This document shows positions 1-11,459 of a DNA stretch of 64,000 nt, in pieces. The stretch's first letter is position 1; each line of letters starts with the position of its first letter. The stretch lies in the NCBI GenBank assembly GCA_949752795.1, contig OX457071.1, forward strand, positions 25,962,800 to 26,026,799, read 5' to 3'. The notes under the pieces are model-generated. The model had not been told where the DNA came from. It searched no databases and worked only from the letters and a program-made list of their open reading frames with translations. Origin of the DNA: Hyperoodon ampullatus. Taxonomy: Eukaryota; Chordata; Mammalia; Artiodactyla; Ziphiidae. The translations under genes were made by a program, and so were the position numbers.

Positions 1-1556
1 TGCTTCCATGTCCTGGCTAATGTAAATAGAGCTGCAGTCAACATTGTGGTAAGTAACTCTTTTTGAATTATGGTTTTCTCAGGATATATGTCCAGTAGTG
101 AGATTGCTGGGTCGTATGGTAATTCTCTATTTAGTTTTTTAAGGAATCTCCATATTGTTCTCCATAGTGACTGTATCAATTTACATTCCCACCAACAGTA
201 AAAGAGGGTTCCCTTTTGTCCACACCCTCTCCAGCATTTACTGTTTGTAGATTTTTTGATGATGGCCATTCTGACCGGTGTGAGGGGATACCTCATTGTA
301 GTTTTGATTTGCATTTCTCTAATGATTAGTGATGTTGAGCATCCTTTCATGTGTTTGTTGGCAATCTGTATATCTTCTTTGTACGTCTTCTGCCCATTTT
401 TGGATTGGGTTGTTTGTTTTCTTGATATTGAGCTGCATGAGCTGCTTGTATATTTTGGAGATTAATGCTTTGTCAGTTGCTTCGTCTGCAAATATTTTCT
501 CCCATTCTGAGGATTGTCTTTTCATCTTGTTTATGGTTTCCTTTGCTGTGCAGAAGCTTTGAAGTTTCATTAGGTCCCATTTGTTTATTTTTGCTTTTAT
601 TTCCATTTCTGTAGGAGGTGGGTCAAAAAGGATCTTGCTGTGATTTATGTCATAGAGTGTTCTGCCTATGTTTTCCTCTAAGAGTTTTATAGTGTCTGGC
701 CTTACATTTAGGTCTTTAATCCATTTGGAGTTTATTTTTGTGTATGGTGTTAGGGAGTGTTCTAATTTCATTCTTTTACATGTAGCTGTCGCGTTTTCCC
801 AGTATGACTTACTGAAGAGGCTGTCTTTTCTCCATTGTGTATTCTTGCCTGCTTTATCAAAAATAAGGTGAACATATGTGTGTGGGTTTATCTCTGGGCT
901 TTATATTCTGTCCCATTGATCTATATTTCTGTTTTTGTTCCAGTACCATGCTGTCTTGATTACTGTAGCTTTGTAGTATAGTCCAAAGTCCAGGAGCCTG
1001 ATTCTTCCAGCTCTGGTTTTCTTTCTCAAGATTGCTTTGGCTATTCGGGGTCTTTTGTGTTTCCATACAAATTGTGAAATTTTTTGTTCTAGTTCTGTGA
1101 AAAATGCCATTGATAGTTTGTTAGGGATTGCATTGAATCTGTAGATTGCTTTGGCTGGTGAGCACTGGTCGGCACTGATCCTCTGTTCAGGAGTCTCTCC
1201 ACTTTGCCCTCTGCTCTCCTGTTGCTGTGCTCTCCTCCGAAGCTTCCCCCCTGCCCACCCCCTGCCCCCTGTCTCCACCTGTGAAGAGGCTTCCTAGTGT
1301 GTAGAAACTTTTCCTCCCTCACAGCTCCCTCCCACTGGTGCAGGTCACGTCCCTATTCTTTTGTCTCTGTTTTTTCTTTTTTCTTTTGCCCTACCCAGGT
1401 ATGTGGGGGAGTTTCTTGCCTTTTGGGAAATCCGAGGTCTTCTGCCCGTGTTCAGTAGGTGTTCTGTAGGAGCTGTTCCACGTGTAGATGTATTTTTGAT
1501 ATTTTTATGGGGAGGAAGGTGATTTCCACATCTTACTCCTCTGCCATTTTGAAGGT
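1..1556 (-). mobile_element. L1 (LINE-1) fragment with 5' UTR joined to late ORF2; cut by window edge
   Basis: The reverse strand encodes the C-terminal third of L1 ORF2p. Recognisable blocks include [39 protein letters not shown] and, nearest the 5' side, [30 protein letters not shown] and [20 protein letters not shown]. Homology to ORF2 ends at about 1155. From there to about 1556 the reverse strand looks like the L1 5' UTR of cetartiodactyl elements: it starts with AAAATGGCAGAGGAGTAAGA, then runs through the CACCTTCCTCCCC and ACACCTACTGAAC type segments. ORF1 and most of ORF2 are therefore missing. The reading frame is broken by stops and shifts, so it is dead as a retrotransposon. The 3' UTR lies outside the window. 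Confidence 0.9.
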
Positions 1557-1925
1557 CCCCCTCACCGATATTTTATTATATACTTTAAAAAAAATAAATG
1601 AGCCAAGTATAAATTTTGATATGTAATAAAGACCCCAAATATAATGAGCACTACCAAAATAGGAAGATTTTCCTGTTTTCTATTTTTCTATATTTAATAA
1701 AAACTGGTATTAAATTCATACATTCAGATTCCAGAATAAGTTTGAGTTGGTGTAACCTAAAATACAGGTAGATTGCCCCTATTTAAAAGTCAGAACTGTA
1801 ACATATAGCACTAAAATATTGAAACTATTTTTGTGAACATTTGATCCTTAATGTTCTACCTCTAATGTAGTATTTGTTAGTATTCTTAGATCATTGAAGT
1901 CAATGATTGCCATGAAAGTGTGTTT
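1557..1925. other. AT-rich single-copy spacer
   Basis: No open frame of interest and no repeat family that I recognise between the L1 5' end and the target duplication of the next SINE. Confidence 0.5.
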
Positions 1926-1941
1926 AAGAATAGTTCTTTGG

Positions 1942-2130
1942 GGCCTCCCTGGTGGCGCAGTGGTTGAGAGTCCGCCTGCCGATGCAGGGGATACGGGTTT
2001 GTGCCCCGGTCTGGGAGGATCCCATATGCCGCGGAGCGGCTGGGCCCGTGAGCCATGGCCGCTGGGCCTGCGCGTCCGGAGCCTGTGCTCCGCAACGGGA
2101 GAGGCCACAACAGTGAGAGGCCCGCATACC

Positions 2131-2163
<33 letters not shown>
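1942..2163 (+). mobile_element. CHR SINE (short, CHR-2-like), full length
   Basis: tRNA-derived SINE with A-box-like TGGCGCAGTGGT and B-box-like GGTTTGTGCCC, ending in a long A tail. It is flanked by the 16-bp duplication AAGAATAGTTCTTTGG at 1926-1941 and 2164-2179, a clean L1-type target site duplication. The perfect duplication and pure A tail argue for a recent insertion. The open frames crossing it on both strands are shadows of the SINE. Confidence 0.95.
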
Positions 2164-2167
<4 letters not shown>

Positions 2168-2354
2168 ATAGTTCTTTGGAATCTTTTCACCAAAAGAAAG
2201 TATTCTCCAGTTGTCATAAGTAAGCCTAAAGCAACATTTCTGCAAATCCTCTGTAATCTGTTTCTTGTTTCATGGGATAAAAACATTAATATTTTTAATA
2301 GTAATTGGAATTCATATGGCACATCCCACTTTATAAAGTGCTGTCTCATAATTA

Positions 2355-3357
2355 CCTCTTTTTTGTTGAAGGATAGCTGATTTACAATATTATATTAGTG
2401 ATTCAGTCTTTTTCTATAGATTACACTCCATTAAAAGTTATTGGAACATAATGGCTATACTTCTCTGCACTCTACAGTATATCCTTGTTTCTTATCTACT
2501 TTATACATAGCAGTTTGTATCTCTTAATCTCATACCCCTAATTTGCCCCAACCTCTTCCCTCTCCCCTTTGGTAACCACTTTGTTTTCTATATCTGTGAG
2601 TCTGCTTCTGTTTTACATATACATTCATTTGTATTACTTTTTAGATTATATATACAAGTCATATTATACATTATTTGTCTTTCTCTGTCTTATTTCAGTA
2701 AGCATAATATTCTCTAGGTCCATCCACATTGCTGCAAATGACATTATTTCATTCTTTTTTTATGGCTGAGTAATATTCCATTGTATATAAGTACTACATC
2801 CTCTTTATCCATGTACCTGTTGATCAGCATTTGCATTGCTTTCATATCTTGACTATTGTAAGTGGTGCTCCTATGAACATTGGAGTGCATTTTTCTTTAG
2901 TTTGTTTTTTGGCTGCGTTGGGTCTTCATTGCTGCGCAGGGGCTTTCTCTAGTTGTGGTGAGCAGGGACTACTCTTTGTTGCGGTGCATGGCTTTCTCAT
3001 TGCAGTGGCTTCTCTTGCAGAGCACAGGCTCTAGGTGCATGGGCTTCAGTAGTTGTGGCATGTGGGCTCAGTTGTTGTGGCTCACGGGCTTAGTTGCTCC
3101 ACAGCATGTGGGATCTTTCTGGACCAGGACTCAAACCTGTGTCCCCTGCTTTGGCAGGCAGATTCTTAACCACTGCGCCACCAGGAAAGTCCCTGGGGGG
3201 CATGTTTTTGAATTAGTGTTTTTGTTCTTTTCCAGATATATACCTAGGAGTGAAATTGTTGAATCATATGGTAGTTCTATTTTTAGTTTTCTGAGGCACC
3301 TCCATATTGTTTTCCACAGTGGCTGCACCAATTTACATTCCCATCAACAGTGTACCG
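2355..3357 (-). mobile_element. L1 fragment: 3' UTR and end of ORF2, 5' truncated
   Basis: The left part is reverse-complement L1 3' UTR (AGCTGATTTACAATATTATA and the pyrimidine-rich CCTCTTCCCTCTCCCC block). It is followed by the ORF2 C-terminus (TTTTTTATGGCTGAGTAATA reads as YYSAIKK in reverse) and the block for PLWKTIW and [13 protein letters not shown]2 is interrupted by the long CHR SINE at 2896-3193. The frame is decayed. Confidence 0.9.
2896..3193 (-). mobile_element. Long CHR SINE (CHRL-like) inserted in L1 ORF2
   Basis: Reverse-complement long CHR: the tail side is TTTTTTGGCTGCGTTGGGTC, the head side CCACTGCGCCACCAGGAAAG. The repeated AGTTGTGG motifs are the antisense of the CCACAACTA repeats typical of the long form. 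Flanking L1 sequence reads GGAGTGCATTTTT on one side and GGGGGCATGTTTTT on the other, a weathered target duplication. Confidence 0.85.
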
Positions 3358-3375
3358 ATCTTTTTTATTCAGTAA

Positions 3376-3824
3376 ATAAACATTACACAGAGTTGAAGCC
3401 CCCTTCTTTCTCTAGAATTATCACTTTCCTGATGTTGAAATGTTTGAATGCGTGTGCAAGGCTGTCACAGCATTGTTTTTAACAGCTATCATTTGCAAAT
3501 TATTTACATATCTACAGACAAATGTATGGATAAATAAATTAGGATATAATGGAATGCTGTTGAAATAAGCCATATACATTAATACATTTGTATGTATTAA
3601 CATGGATAAATCATGAAACTATAATATAGAATAAAAACATCACAAAAGAGTCAGAACAGCATGGTATCATGTATGCAAAGTTCAAAACCTAAAATAGTAC
3701 TATCTATAGTACTGTTTTATATATACAAAAAATGGAGGCCAGTGATACGTTTCAACATCAGGAAAGTGAGAAGGGGGTTTATTCTAGAGAGAGAAGGCGG
3801 TTTCAACTCTGTGTAATGTTTATT
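3376..3824. repeat. Long imperfect inverted repeat with about 310-bp loop
   Basis: The left arm (3376-3440) and right arm (3750-3824) are reverse complements of each other. A stretch of about 43 bp (3376-3418 against 3781-3824) has about three mismatches. A second exact match of 19 bp (CACTTTCCTGATGTTGAAA at 3422-3440, its complement at 3750-3768) follows after a short gap that differs between arms. The loop carries an old L1 fragment. Confidence 0.85.
3452..3745 (+). mobile_element. Old L1 (L1M-type) ORF2 3' end remnant
   Basis: Plus-strand pattern GTATGGATAAATAAATTAGG, ATAATGGAATGCTGTTGAA and AACATGGATAAATCATGAAA matches the conserved ORF2 end of ancient L1 (in the consensus, GGATAAATAAATTATGG... 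AATGGAATACTATGCAGCC... ATGGATGAATCTC). It is heavily diverged and sits inside the loop of the inverted repeat. Confidence 0.65.
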
Positions 3825-3825
3825 T

Positions 3826-4070
3826 TTTTTTTAATTGAGGTATAGCTGATGTACAATATTATATGTTTCAGGTGTACAACATAGTGAGTCACAATTTTTA
3901 AAGTTTATATTCCATTTATAGTTATTATAAAATATTGGCTATATTCCCTGTGCTTACCATATATCCTTGAATCTTATTTATTTTATACCCAGTAGTTTGT
4001 ACTTCTTAATCCCTTACCCCTACCTTGCCCCTGCCCCCTTCCTTTTCCCCACTGGTAACCACTAGTTTAA
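3826..4070 (-). mobile_element. L1 3' UTR fragment
   Basis: Reverse-complement L1 3' end: a T-run, then AATTGAGGTATAGCTGATGT, a CCTTACCCCTACC segment and TGGTAACCACTAGTTT. Only the 3' UTR is present. It is close in type to the L1 at 2355 but is a separate piece. Confidence 0.85.
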
Positions 4071-5055
4071 CACAACTGACTCTTGATGAATTGTACTACC
4101 TACCTGGAGGAGAGGAAAGAGACGGGCATGGCAGAGAGAAGTCAAACTTTTTGAGATTGTTCTACATTCTCCCAGCAACCACTGGTATATTTTATAGAGA
4201 GAATGGAAAGTGTGGTGAACCTGATAAATTAGTTAATTAGAGGTTGGTTAAAACAGCTTCTGTATTTTCGTCTGAGTATAACTAAAAATAAAAGCTGCGA
4301 GTTTTTAACAACTGAGGTGATCCAAAATATACTTTCTCTGAAGTACAAGGAGGCTTGTGTGACTTTCCAGACATAAGTGATTTTAAACAAATCTCCACCT
4401 TATGCCGTACAACAGAGTAGAAATGTTCATAATCACTTAGAGAAAGAGATAATATGTTATGTGTCACCGGAAGAAAATGTAAAACAAATATCTTACAATT
4501 TTTCTCTAGCCATTTATTGTTTTGATTTGACTCAAATAACCTTTTCTTGTTATTGTAATCGACTTCCTAATGCATCTTCTCAATGGCAGGAGCAGATACA
4601 CAGAACTTTATATGCATGAATAATATAAGTTGATGTAGCAATATATTTTCTTTGTTTTCACATTACACATACAGTACAAATCCTAATAAAACTAGACTGG
4701 AATATATTACAAATTCATTTGGTTAGTATCCAGTTACCAAGTGAGTGAATAAATATATATGATTTAAATTAAGAATGTGCAGTCCATTACTTAAAATGCC
4801 ACCTCTTCTACTTTACTTCTACTTTATTTTGACTTCTGCACTTATCATGTTTTATTAACATTTTGAAGTTGTAAACATGAATAGAATGACAGCCATATCA
4901 CAAAGTTGAGGTTAGGCGTTTGTTGTATGCTGGAATATTAAAGTCCTGAGAGTAACTATAGAGAAAGTTATTCACACGTGCAGGGATGGAAAATATTGCT
5001 GTGCCAGCGATGCTTCTAGCTTTCCTTTGTGGATGGTGTGTGCTGATGGTCTAGC
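4071..5055. other. AT-rich single-copy DNA
   Basis: No recognisable gene. Short frames such as 4025-4240 and 4377-4619 show no domain or exon structure. Confidence 0.5.
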
Positions 5056-5059
5056 CCTG

Positions 5060-5245
5060 TGCATCTCAAAGAGTGTTTAGCAGACAATGGTATTGAATCC
5101 AAATTCAGTCCTTGTGAAAAATGCCGTACCCTGGGCTCACCGTACACCTATTAAATTTACTTCTCTGGAGGCAGGGCCAAAGAATGTGCATTTAAGATAA
5201 TCTCTCCTATTGATTCTTATAAACAATAATTTTGAGATTTTCTTG
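5060..5245 (+). mobile_element. MER5A-like hAT DNA transposon remnant
   Basis: The order of motifs resembles the MER5A non-autonomous element: CATCTCAAAGAGTGTTTAGC, CTGGGCTCACCGTACACCTA, GGAGGCAGGGCCAAAGAATG and TATTGATTCTTATAAACAAT. It is strongly diverged and the terminal repeats are eroded. Confidence 0.6.
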
Positions 5246-5419
5246 GTTCTGCTTCTTTAAAATCAGAGCCTTCAACAGGGTGGTTTTAGTCATGGCACAT
5301 GATTTACTGAGGCAGTGTTTTTCAGAAAAATCTGTGAGGTTGAGAGTGAAGCAGGATAGGGAAAGAGAAAAGGGCTGAGCAATGGTGTGGTCTTGGGTAA
5401 AGTCTAGCCTTCATCTCAT

Positions 5420-7025
5420 CCACAGGATGTAGGCTATGGAGTTGTCCCCCTTTGAGGCAAGGGTGGCAGTATTTAGTACTGTGCTTTCAAGTGGTCATAA
5501 GTTGTGGGTTGTATCGGGATGGAGGGTGACAGAGATGGTGCAGACCTTTTCTGGTGAAGCAGTTCCTGTGAGCAGAGGGCAATCTTGCTGCCAAGGGCAT
5601 AGCTGTGAACCCTTTGGCAGCCAACACTTACAACACCTGGGACCTGAGTGCCCTGGTCTGGTTAAGAGGATTTGGGTGGGGCATTAAAGCAGCATTCATC
5701 ACAGTCTACCCATTTCATTGCTCAGGTCCACTTGCTTCTCATGTTAAATTCACTCTGATAATACAGATCCCATGATCACAGTTCTTAGGGAAACTTAAGA
5801 GGAGGGTTGGTGGGATAAACTACAGCTCCCGCTACTGCAACTGGTACCAGTGTCCTAATTGATACTCGTCATCTCCCTCCTCTACCACCCGTTTCTGACA
5901 CCCCTCACCCCCAGCTAGCACTCTGACTGATCTAGGTGTCTTGACTTTGGGGTTGATGCAGCTGTCATCTCCGAGGAGTCTAAGTCTCTGGTTACCATGC
6001 CTTTTTGAACCTGGGGTTACTGTACTTGCCACAAATGGCATGAATGTGCCAGGAAGTGCCCCAGCAGAGGTATCAGACATATTCATTTATGTCCTTATTA
6101 TTAGGTGGTAGTACTAATTCCTCATAATGATCAGGGTTGAATTTCCTGATCATTAGATTAGGATAGCTCTTTTTTGTACCTGTTGGACTACTGGCCTGAG
6201 GAGCCCAGTGTGACCTGTAGCAGCCATTGCTTTGAATTTGGTTGCGGTTAGTTTTCCTATGTCTTTTGGGTAGGCCTGTTCACTATATTGCAATCAGGAT
6301 ACCTAGATTCAGAGACTGTAAACATATGGGAATGGGAAGCACAGGTTCTTTAAGTGAGTCACTGGAAGTGTTGGGTGAGCAGGGCTACTCCTACATTTCT
6401 ACTGCTTGAGACCTGGATCAGCATATTCTGTTTAATGGAGACACAACCCACGTGAGGGACTTTGCTTTAAGGAATTTATCAAATCATGCAGAATAGCACC
6501 TATCATTCCAAGGATGTTTACAACTTCAAAATGTTAATTAAACTGGTTCAAGCTGGTGTCTTGGCTATATCTTTAAGAGGCCGTTTCATCACTCTATCTG
6601 CACAGGAGCTTTTTGATGGTATAGAAAGTGGTAGAACTGTGTATCCCATATATATGTATCTATATTTATATCTGTATATAGATATAGATATATATGCCCA
6701 CTGCCACACCTTCTTGGCCATAAAGTGGGGTCCCTTGATCTGGAGTGACTTCACGCAGAATTCCATGGGTCAGACATAATGTGAGCCCTTGGGTAGTGGG
6801 ACTGGCTGAGAACCTGTGGACAAGAAAGGCAAACCTCTACGTGTGTGTTAACCCTGGTTAGAATGCATCTCTCTCCTTTCCAGGATGGGAGAAGTCTGAT
6901 GCAAACAAGTTGCTGTTAACTAAGTAATTGGTCTCTGGAGAGAGTGTATTACCCCAGTAAAGGGGATCTCGGTGGGGCATCAAAATCGGTTTTACCACAG
7001 AGACCTACTGGCCTTTCTTTCAGAG
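5420..7025 (-). mobile_element. Probable ERVL-type internal (pol-region) remnant
   Basis: Read on the reverse strand this block resembles ERVL/MaLR internal sequence. The clearest part is 6690-6990, with CACACCTTCTTGGCCATAAA, GTGGGGTCCCTTGATCTGG, GAAAGGCAAACCTCTACG, CCTTTCCAGGATGGGAGAAG and CCCCAGTAAAGGGGATCTC in the spacing I expect. The part from 5420 to 6480 is consistent but weaker. No open frame survives beyond about 100 codons. It is an old inactive copy; class assignment is by eye. Confidence 0.45.
6648..6697. repeat. Imperfect TA/TATC microsatellite
   Basis: Low-complexity tract of interleaved TATA, TATC and GATA units. The frames crossing it (tyrosine/isoleucine-rich on both strands) are artefacts. 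Confidence 0.85.
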
Positions 7026-7029
7026 TACA

Positions 7030-7811
7030 GTTTAAGCCAGATTTGACACAAAGGATCAAATTTGACCATATTTACAGATTTATTGATTGCATACTGGCTG
7101 TTTGATTAAACTTAAAATGTGTTCAAATTAGTTGAATTCACACAGTTATTTTCAGTTCAGTTTGCTTGAGTAAACCCAAATCAGATTTATTACTGTAGTA
7201 GGTCAAGCTAATTTAATCAACACAGACACTAGCTATTAGATATTAGCCAGTTAATGGAGATAAAATGGTCAAACCATTTTGGCTGTGTAGAATCAACCTT
7301 TGAAAAATTTAGCTGCTATTGACAACGAAAAAGCTCAGAAATGGGGATTGCAGACAGATGGAATGGCTCAATGAAGTTTCCTTTTTGATTTTGAGAACTG
7401 TACTTTATAAAATATATTTTTTAAAAAAGCTTTTGACCCCATTTTGGGGTACTATAAACTCCAATAATAAGCTTTTTGGATCTTATGCTAAACTTGACTG
7501 AAGAGACGTGATATTTAAAGAAGGCAGTCTCAGGAACATGCTTTTCCTAATCTTAGACCAAGTTAGGTTACCAGAAAGCTAATATATGGGCTATATTGCT
7601 GTAGTTCCTACTAATGCCTTTAATACATTTTACATTCATTTAATACATGGGCTTTGAGATTTATTACAAATAAAAGCAACCTGAAAAAGAAAACTTCTGC
7701 AATTCTAAACAAACAGACAACAAAAAAAATTTTTGTTTTGTTGTTATTGAGGATTTTTGTCCATTACTTTACTCAGAGTACTCTGTATAAGTCTACTTGA
7801 GAATATTATTT
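7030..7811. other. Single-copy DNA
   Basis: No repeat family or coding signature recognised. Confidence 0.45.
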
Positions 7812-7820
7812 AAAGATTTA

Positions 7821-8179
7821 TGGTTCTGAAGAACCTAGGGGCAGGACAGGAATAAAGACGCAGATGTAGAGAATGGACTTGAGGACACAGGAAGGGGGAA
7901 GGGTAAGCTGAGATGAAGTGAGAGAGTGGCACATTGACGTATATACACTACCAAATGTAAAATAGATAGCTAGTGGGAAGCAGCTGCATAGCACAGGGAG
8001 ATCAGCTTGGTGCTTTGTGACCACCTAGAGGGGTGGGATAGGGAGGGTGGGAGGGAGACGCAAGAGGGAGGGGATATGGGGATATATGTTACATATAGCT
8101 GATTCACTTAGTTATACAACAGCAACTAACACAACAATGTAAAGCAATTATACTCCAATAAAGATGTTAAAAAAAAAAA
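7821..8179 (+). mobile_element. Young L1 3' end, heavily 5' truncated
   Basis: Only the last ~360 bp of an L1, all 3' UTR: AGTGGGAAGCAGCTGCATAG, CACAGGGAGATCAGCTTGGT, the GGGAGGGTGGGAGGGAGACG G-run and CTCCAATAAAGATG before a short A tail. It is flanked by the duplication AAAGATTTA at 7812-7820 and 8180-8188. The same 3' UTR type appears in reverse at 47931-48187. Confidence 0.93.
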
Positions 8180-8189
8180 AAAGATTTAG

Positions 8190-10055
8190 TGCCCAGAACT
8201 ACATTGTAACTTTGAAGAAATTGGTGTTCCCTCTTTGAGATAATGAACATGAAACATCTTATCATATTTCCTTTCTTTCATAGTTCAGTGGACACTCAGA
8301 GCCAAATTTGTATATTGATTTGTAATAATGTTATAGTTTTCACAGTTAGCATAACTTGTCTGCTATCTCAAATCTTGACTTCCTATTTTTCCATTTTATT
8401 ATATTTGTCTAAATAACCTTTGTTGTAAATCAGCACAAATCCTGGTTATTATTATAATCCATTCTTTTTGGGATATAAATAAATACGGTAAATTAAATCA
8501 CTACTAACTCTATTAATGACTTGTAGATTAACCTATTATAGGTCTCACCATAATAGCTTAATTTTTACCCACTTGACATAAAGAATAAGTTATTTTGGTA
8601 TCCAATTTTCAATCTATGTGTTTCTTAACTTCTCTTCGATTACAGAGCTAAAATCAATGATGTGAATAGAAAACATGGAAGACATTTACATTGTTTGCTT
8701 GTATAAATGATTTATTACATTCCTTCTTTTCTGTTTATTTCTTTCCTTTCTGATGGTTTTTAGGTAAACTTAGAAATTACATTTTCTACTCTTCCTTTTT
8801 CTTTGTTTTTCTTGTCCAAAATGGATGTGTCTGGTCTGTTATACTTAGTTCAAGAGTAATTATTTTTCAGTTCGAGGTGACAATTTATTTTATTATGAAC
8901 TGAGTCAGATTTCCCAGGCAGTGTATTTTGTGGTGACTTAATGTACTCCATGGACTGCCAGTGTAAGATTCGATAGTTAATTTATTCCTCTTATGGAATA
9001 GCATGTCCACAGCCTTTGGGTTTTGCAGTTAAATGCTCGTTTAGGAAGGGATTCTAGAGCTGGTGTTTCATTGTAATATCAATTATATTGAAAAGTATTA
9101 TATAAGAAAAGATTGTTTGCATAACTCCCAGCAACAAGAGCAAACATTATTTTGAAATTCTCTTTTTTGGTTTGTTCAGCAGACTTCCCACAGGAATGTG
9201 CAACTCACATTCCTTTTCCTATTCCCTGAGTGAGGATGTGAGACTGGATTTAGTGTAGGAATCCCTGAATGAGAGGTGGGGATCTTCCTGAAAAAGATGG
9301 TAAAATCTGGAATACTTCCCAAAAAATGGATGGAAAAGTAATTTGCCATGTTGAAAACTCTCGTGAACAAGGAGAGGTATACACACACCAGAGAAAGGAA
9401 GTTGCAAGAGGCTATGAGTTTACCATCCCAGTGAAGTGCTTCTAAGGATCCTCTAAAATTTATTTCCCTGTTTAGCGATGGAAAGTATTACTGCATAGAG
9501 TTTCTGCCTCTGTTTCTCTGTATCCACAATTGGGAGAGTGAGGATGTATGGGATGAAATGAATGTAATTGATTGTAATTCCAAGGCCCATTAGACTTCCA
9601 AATGTGCATATCCACTCATATGAACCAATATCACCATTTCTGTGTTCCACACAAATCTGTGTCCCCTTGGCTGGTGCACCTCTCTCTGATCAGGATCCCA
9701 ATCCTATACTTCCTGGGGTCTTTCCTCTTCATGGCATCATTGTAGCCCAGGCATTGTCAGCATTTTTTGGGCACCCAGAGAAAAATTACATTAATTAGGG
9801 CTAATTGCAGTGACCCTTTCCAGAATGCCTACTGTTGCAAATAAAAATTAATTCGGTTTGGGGACTTCAAATTTAAACTGTCTCCAATAACCCCGAATTA
9901 AATATCAAGTTGAATTAATGTAGCAGCATGTGATACATATATCCACACCAAACCGTAGACTCTTATGAAAGCCTTACAAAGGAGACAATGGAGCTCATTT
10001 TGTTTCTCAACCTGACCCTTGCTTGGTTTCCCTTCATCCTCCTGATGCTATAGGC
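8190..10055. other. Repeat-poor single-copy DNA
   Basis: Nearly 1.9 kb without a young repeat. Small frames (9176-9407, 9568-9798) have no recognisable domain. A faint old LTR-like character between 9430 and 9840 is not good enough to call. Confidence 0.45.
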
Positions 10056-10059
10056 AGCT

Positions 10060-10270
10060 GTGGGAGAGAGAAACACTTAGGACCTAATGTAGGAGACCTA
10101 AGTTTGAAGCCAGCTCTGAAACTCATTATTCATCTGACCTTTGGGTTGTCATTCAAACTTCCAGAGTCTCACTTTCCTGACCTGTCATATGGAGACAAAA
10201 ACTCTCCTAGCATTGGATAGCTGGGAGATTAAATTATAAAATAACTAATGTTATATGTGCACAAGTTTTT
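10060..10270 (+). repeat. MIR SINE
   Basis: Follows the MIR core order: AGTTTGAAGCCAGCTCTG, CATCTGACCTTTGGGTTGTC, TCACTTTCCTGACCTGTCA, then GATAGCTGGGAGATTAAAT. Ancient and diverged. Confidence 0.8.
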
Positions 10271-10744
10271 ATAAATTATAGTGTGTGAAGAATATTAATA
10301 ATTACTATATATTAGCATTAATTTATATCTTATAAGAGACTGACACCATTTGGAAGACATTTTGATAAAAGAATATTCTGATAAAATTTGGGAGAGTAAC
10401 TGACCAGATTTATTTCTTTCAAAGGTGTCCTGTGTGCCTATAGTGGTAAATAAGTAATGATGATAATAAATAAATCCAGGAATTAAGTATTTATGTATAA
10501 TACTTTACAACTTCATTTGGTGAAGCATCTTTCATGCCAACTATATCCCCAAACAGATTACATTCAATAAAGACTTACAGTGATACGCAATAAATACTAG
10601 CAGTGAGAGACAGACATTGAGATAAACAGGCAGGGGAAAAGTGCTCTTCAGCTAAATTCTGAGAAGAAATGAAGAATTTAGGGGCGAAGAGACCCAGGAG
10701 AGATGTCGCAATAGGCAGAAACTATTGGAGATAAAGTTCTCACA

Positions 10745-10830
10745 CTCAATTTTCTTAGTGAAAAGCCTGAGGCACAGAGTACCAAGGCCCTGAACCTCTG
10801 CCTGGGTCATCTCACTGGCAGCATGTCCTC
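10745..10830 (-). repeat. Possible MIR fragment
   Basis: CTGAGGCACAGAGTACCAAG resembles the antisense of the MIR core (CTGAGGCACAGAGAGGTTAAG in the consensus). Short and weak. Confidence 0.4.
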
Positions 10831-11191
10831 ACTGTGGGAAAAGAAAAAGATATTAAGTCCGAGGCGGGTGAGTTTAAACTTCATGGGAATTATGAGGCAG
10901 GGAAAACGTTGCTTTGATCTATGTGGAACAGAGGAAGACTTTGTATTGCTGTTCTGTTCCCTGTATTCCACCCAAGAAGTGCATATGTGAAGTTCATCAC
11001 TGGAAATCTGATTTTCAGTCTAGAGTGAGGATTTTCAAGTTAGTTCAGAATACACTAACACTAATTTCTAGATCCTTCCATAAGTTTGCCTTTGGTTCAT
11101 AGTTTTGGCACAATGAAATGATTTTTTAATGTTAACTTGACTTTTTTGTAGGTATGCGGATAACGTAAGCTCTTTAACACTGTGTTGTGGG

Positions 11192-11215
11192 GTGTGTGTG
11201 TGTGTGTGTGTGTGT
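11192..11215. repeat. (TG)n microsatellite
   Basis: About twelve uninterrupted TG dinucleotides. Confidence 0.97.
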
Positions 11216-11319
11216 TTTAAGGAGGGAATGGTGACATAAAGAGAAGAGAAAGAGAAGAAGAAAATGTTACTAATAAGGTCTAATTTAAGACTAATTTTGA
11301 TCTACTCTCATTTTTTTTA

Positions 11320-11455
11320 CTCTGTTTCTTCATCTAGAAAAAGAGGATATTAATATCTACTTACTAAGGTTGTGTGAAGATAAATAAGACCACAGTGGTG
11401 AACCTTCGGTGCTGCAAGTTTTAAGGCTTTTAATAAACAGTAGTCCCCATCTTCA
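11320..11455 (+). repeat. MIR SINE 3' portion
   Basis: TTTCTTCATCTAGAAAAAGA, TACTTACTAAGGTTGTGTGA and the trailing TTTTAATAAACAG follow the 3' half of MIR. Confidence 0.6.
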
Positions 11456-11459
11456 TTAG

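Noticed and set aside
1848..2349. Overlapping frames of 86-141 codons on both strands rich in RLRTRRxSGHGSRAQ-type peptides
   Set aside because: These are translations of the CHR SINE; the same peptides recur at every short CHR copy in the window (17.6, 27.7, 29.3, 43.1, 43.5, 46.4, 49.4, 53.8 kb).
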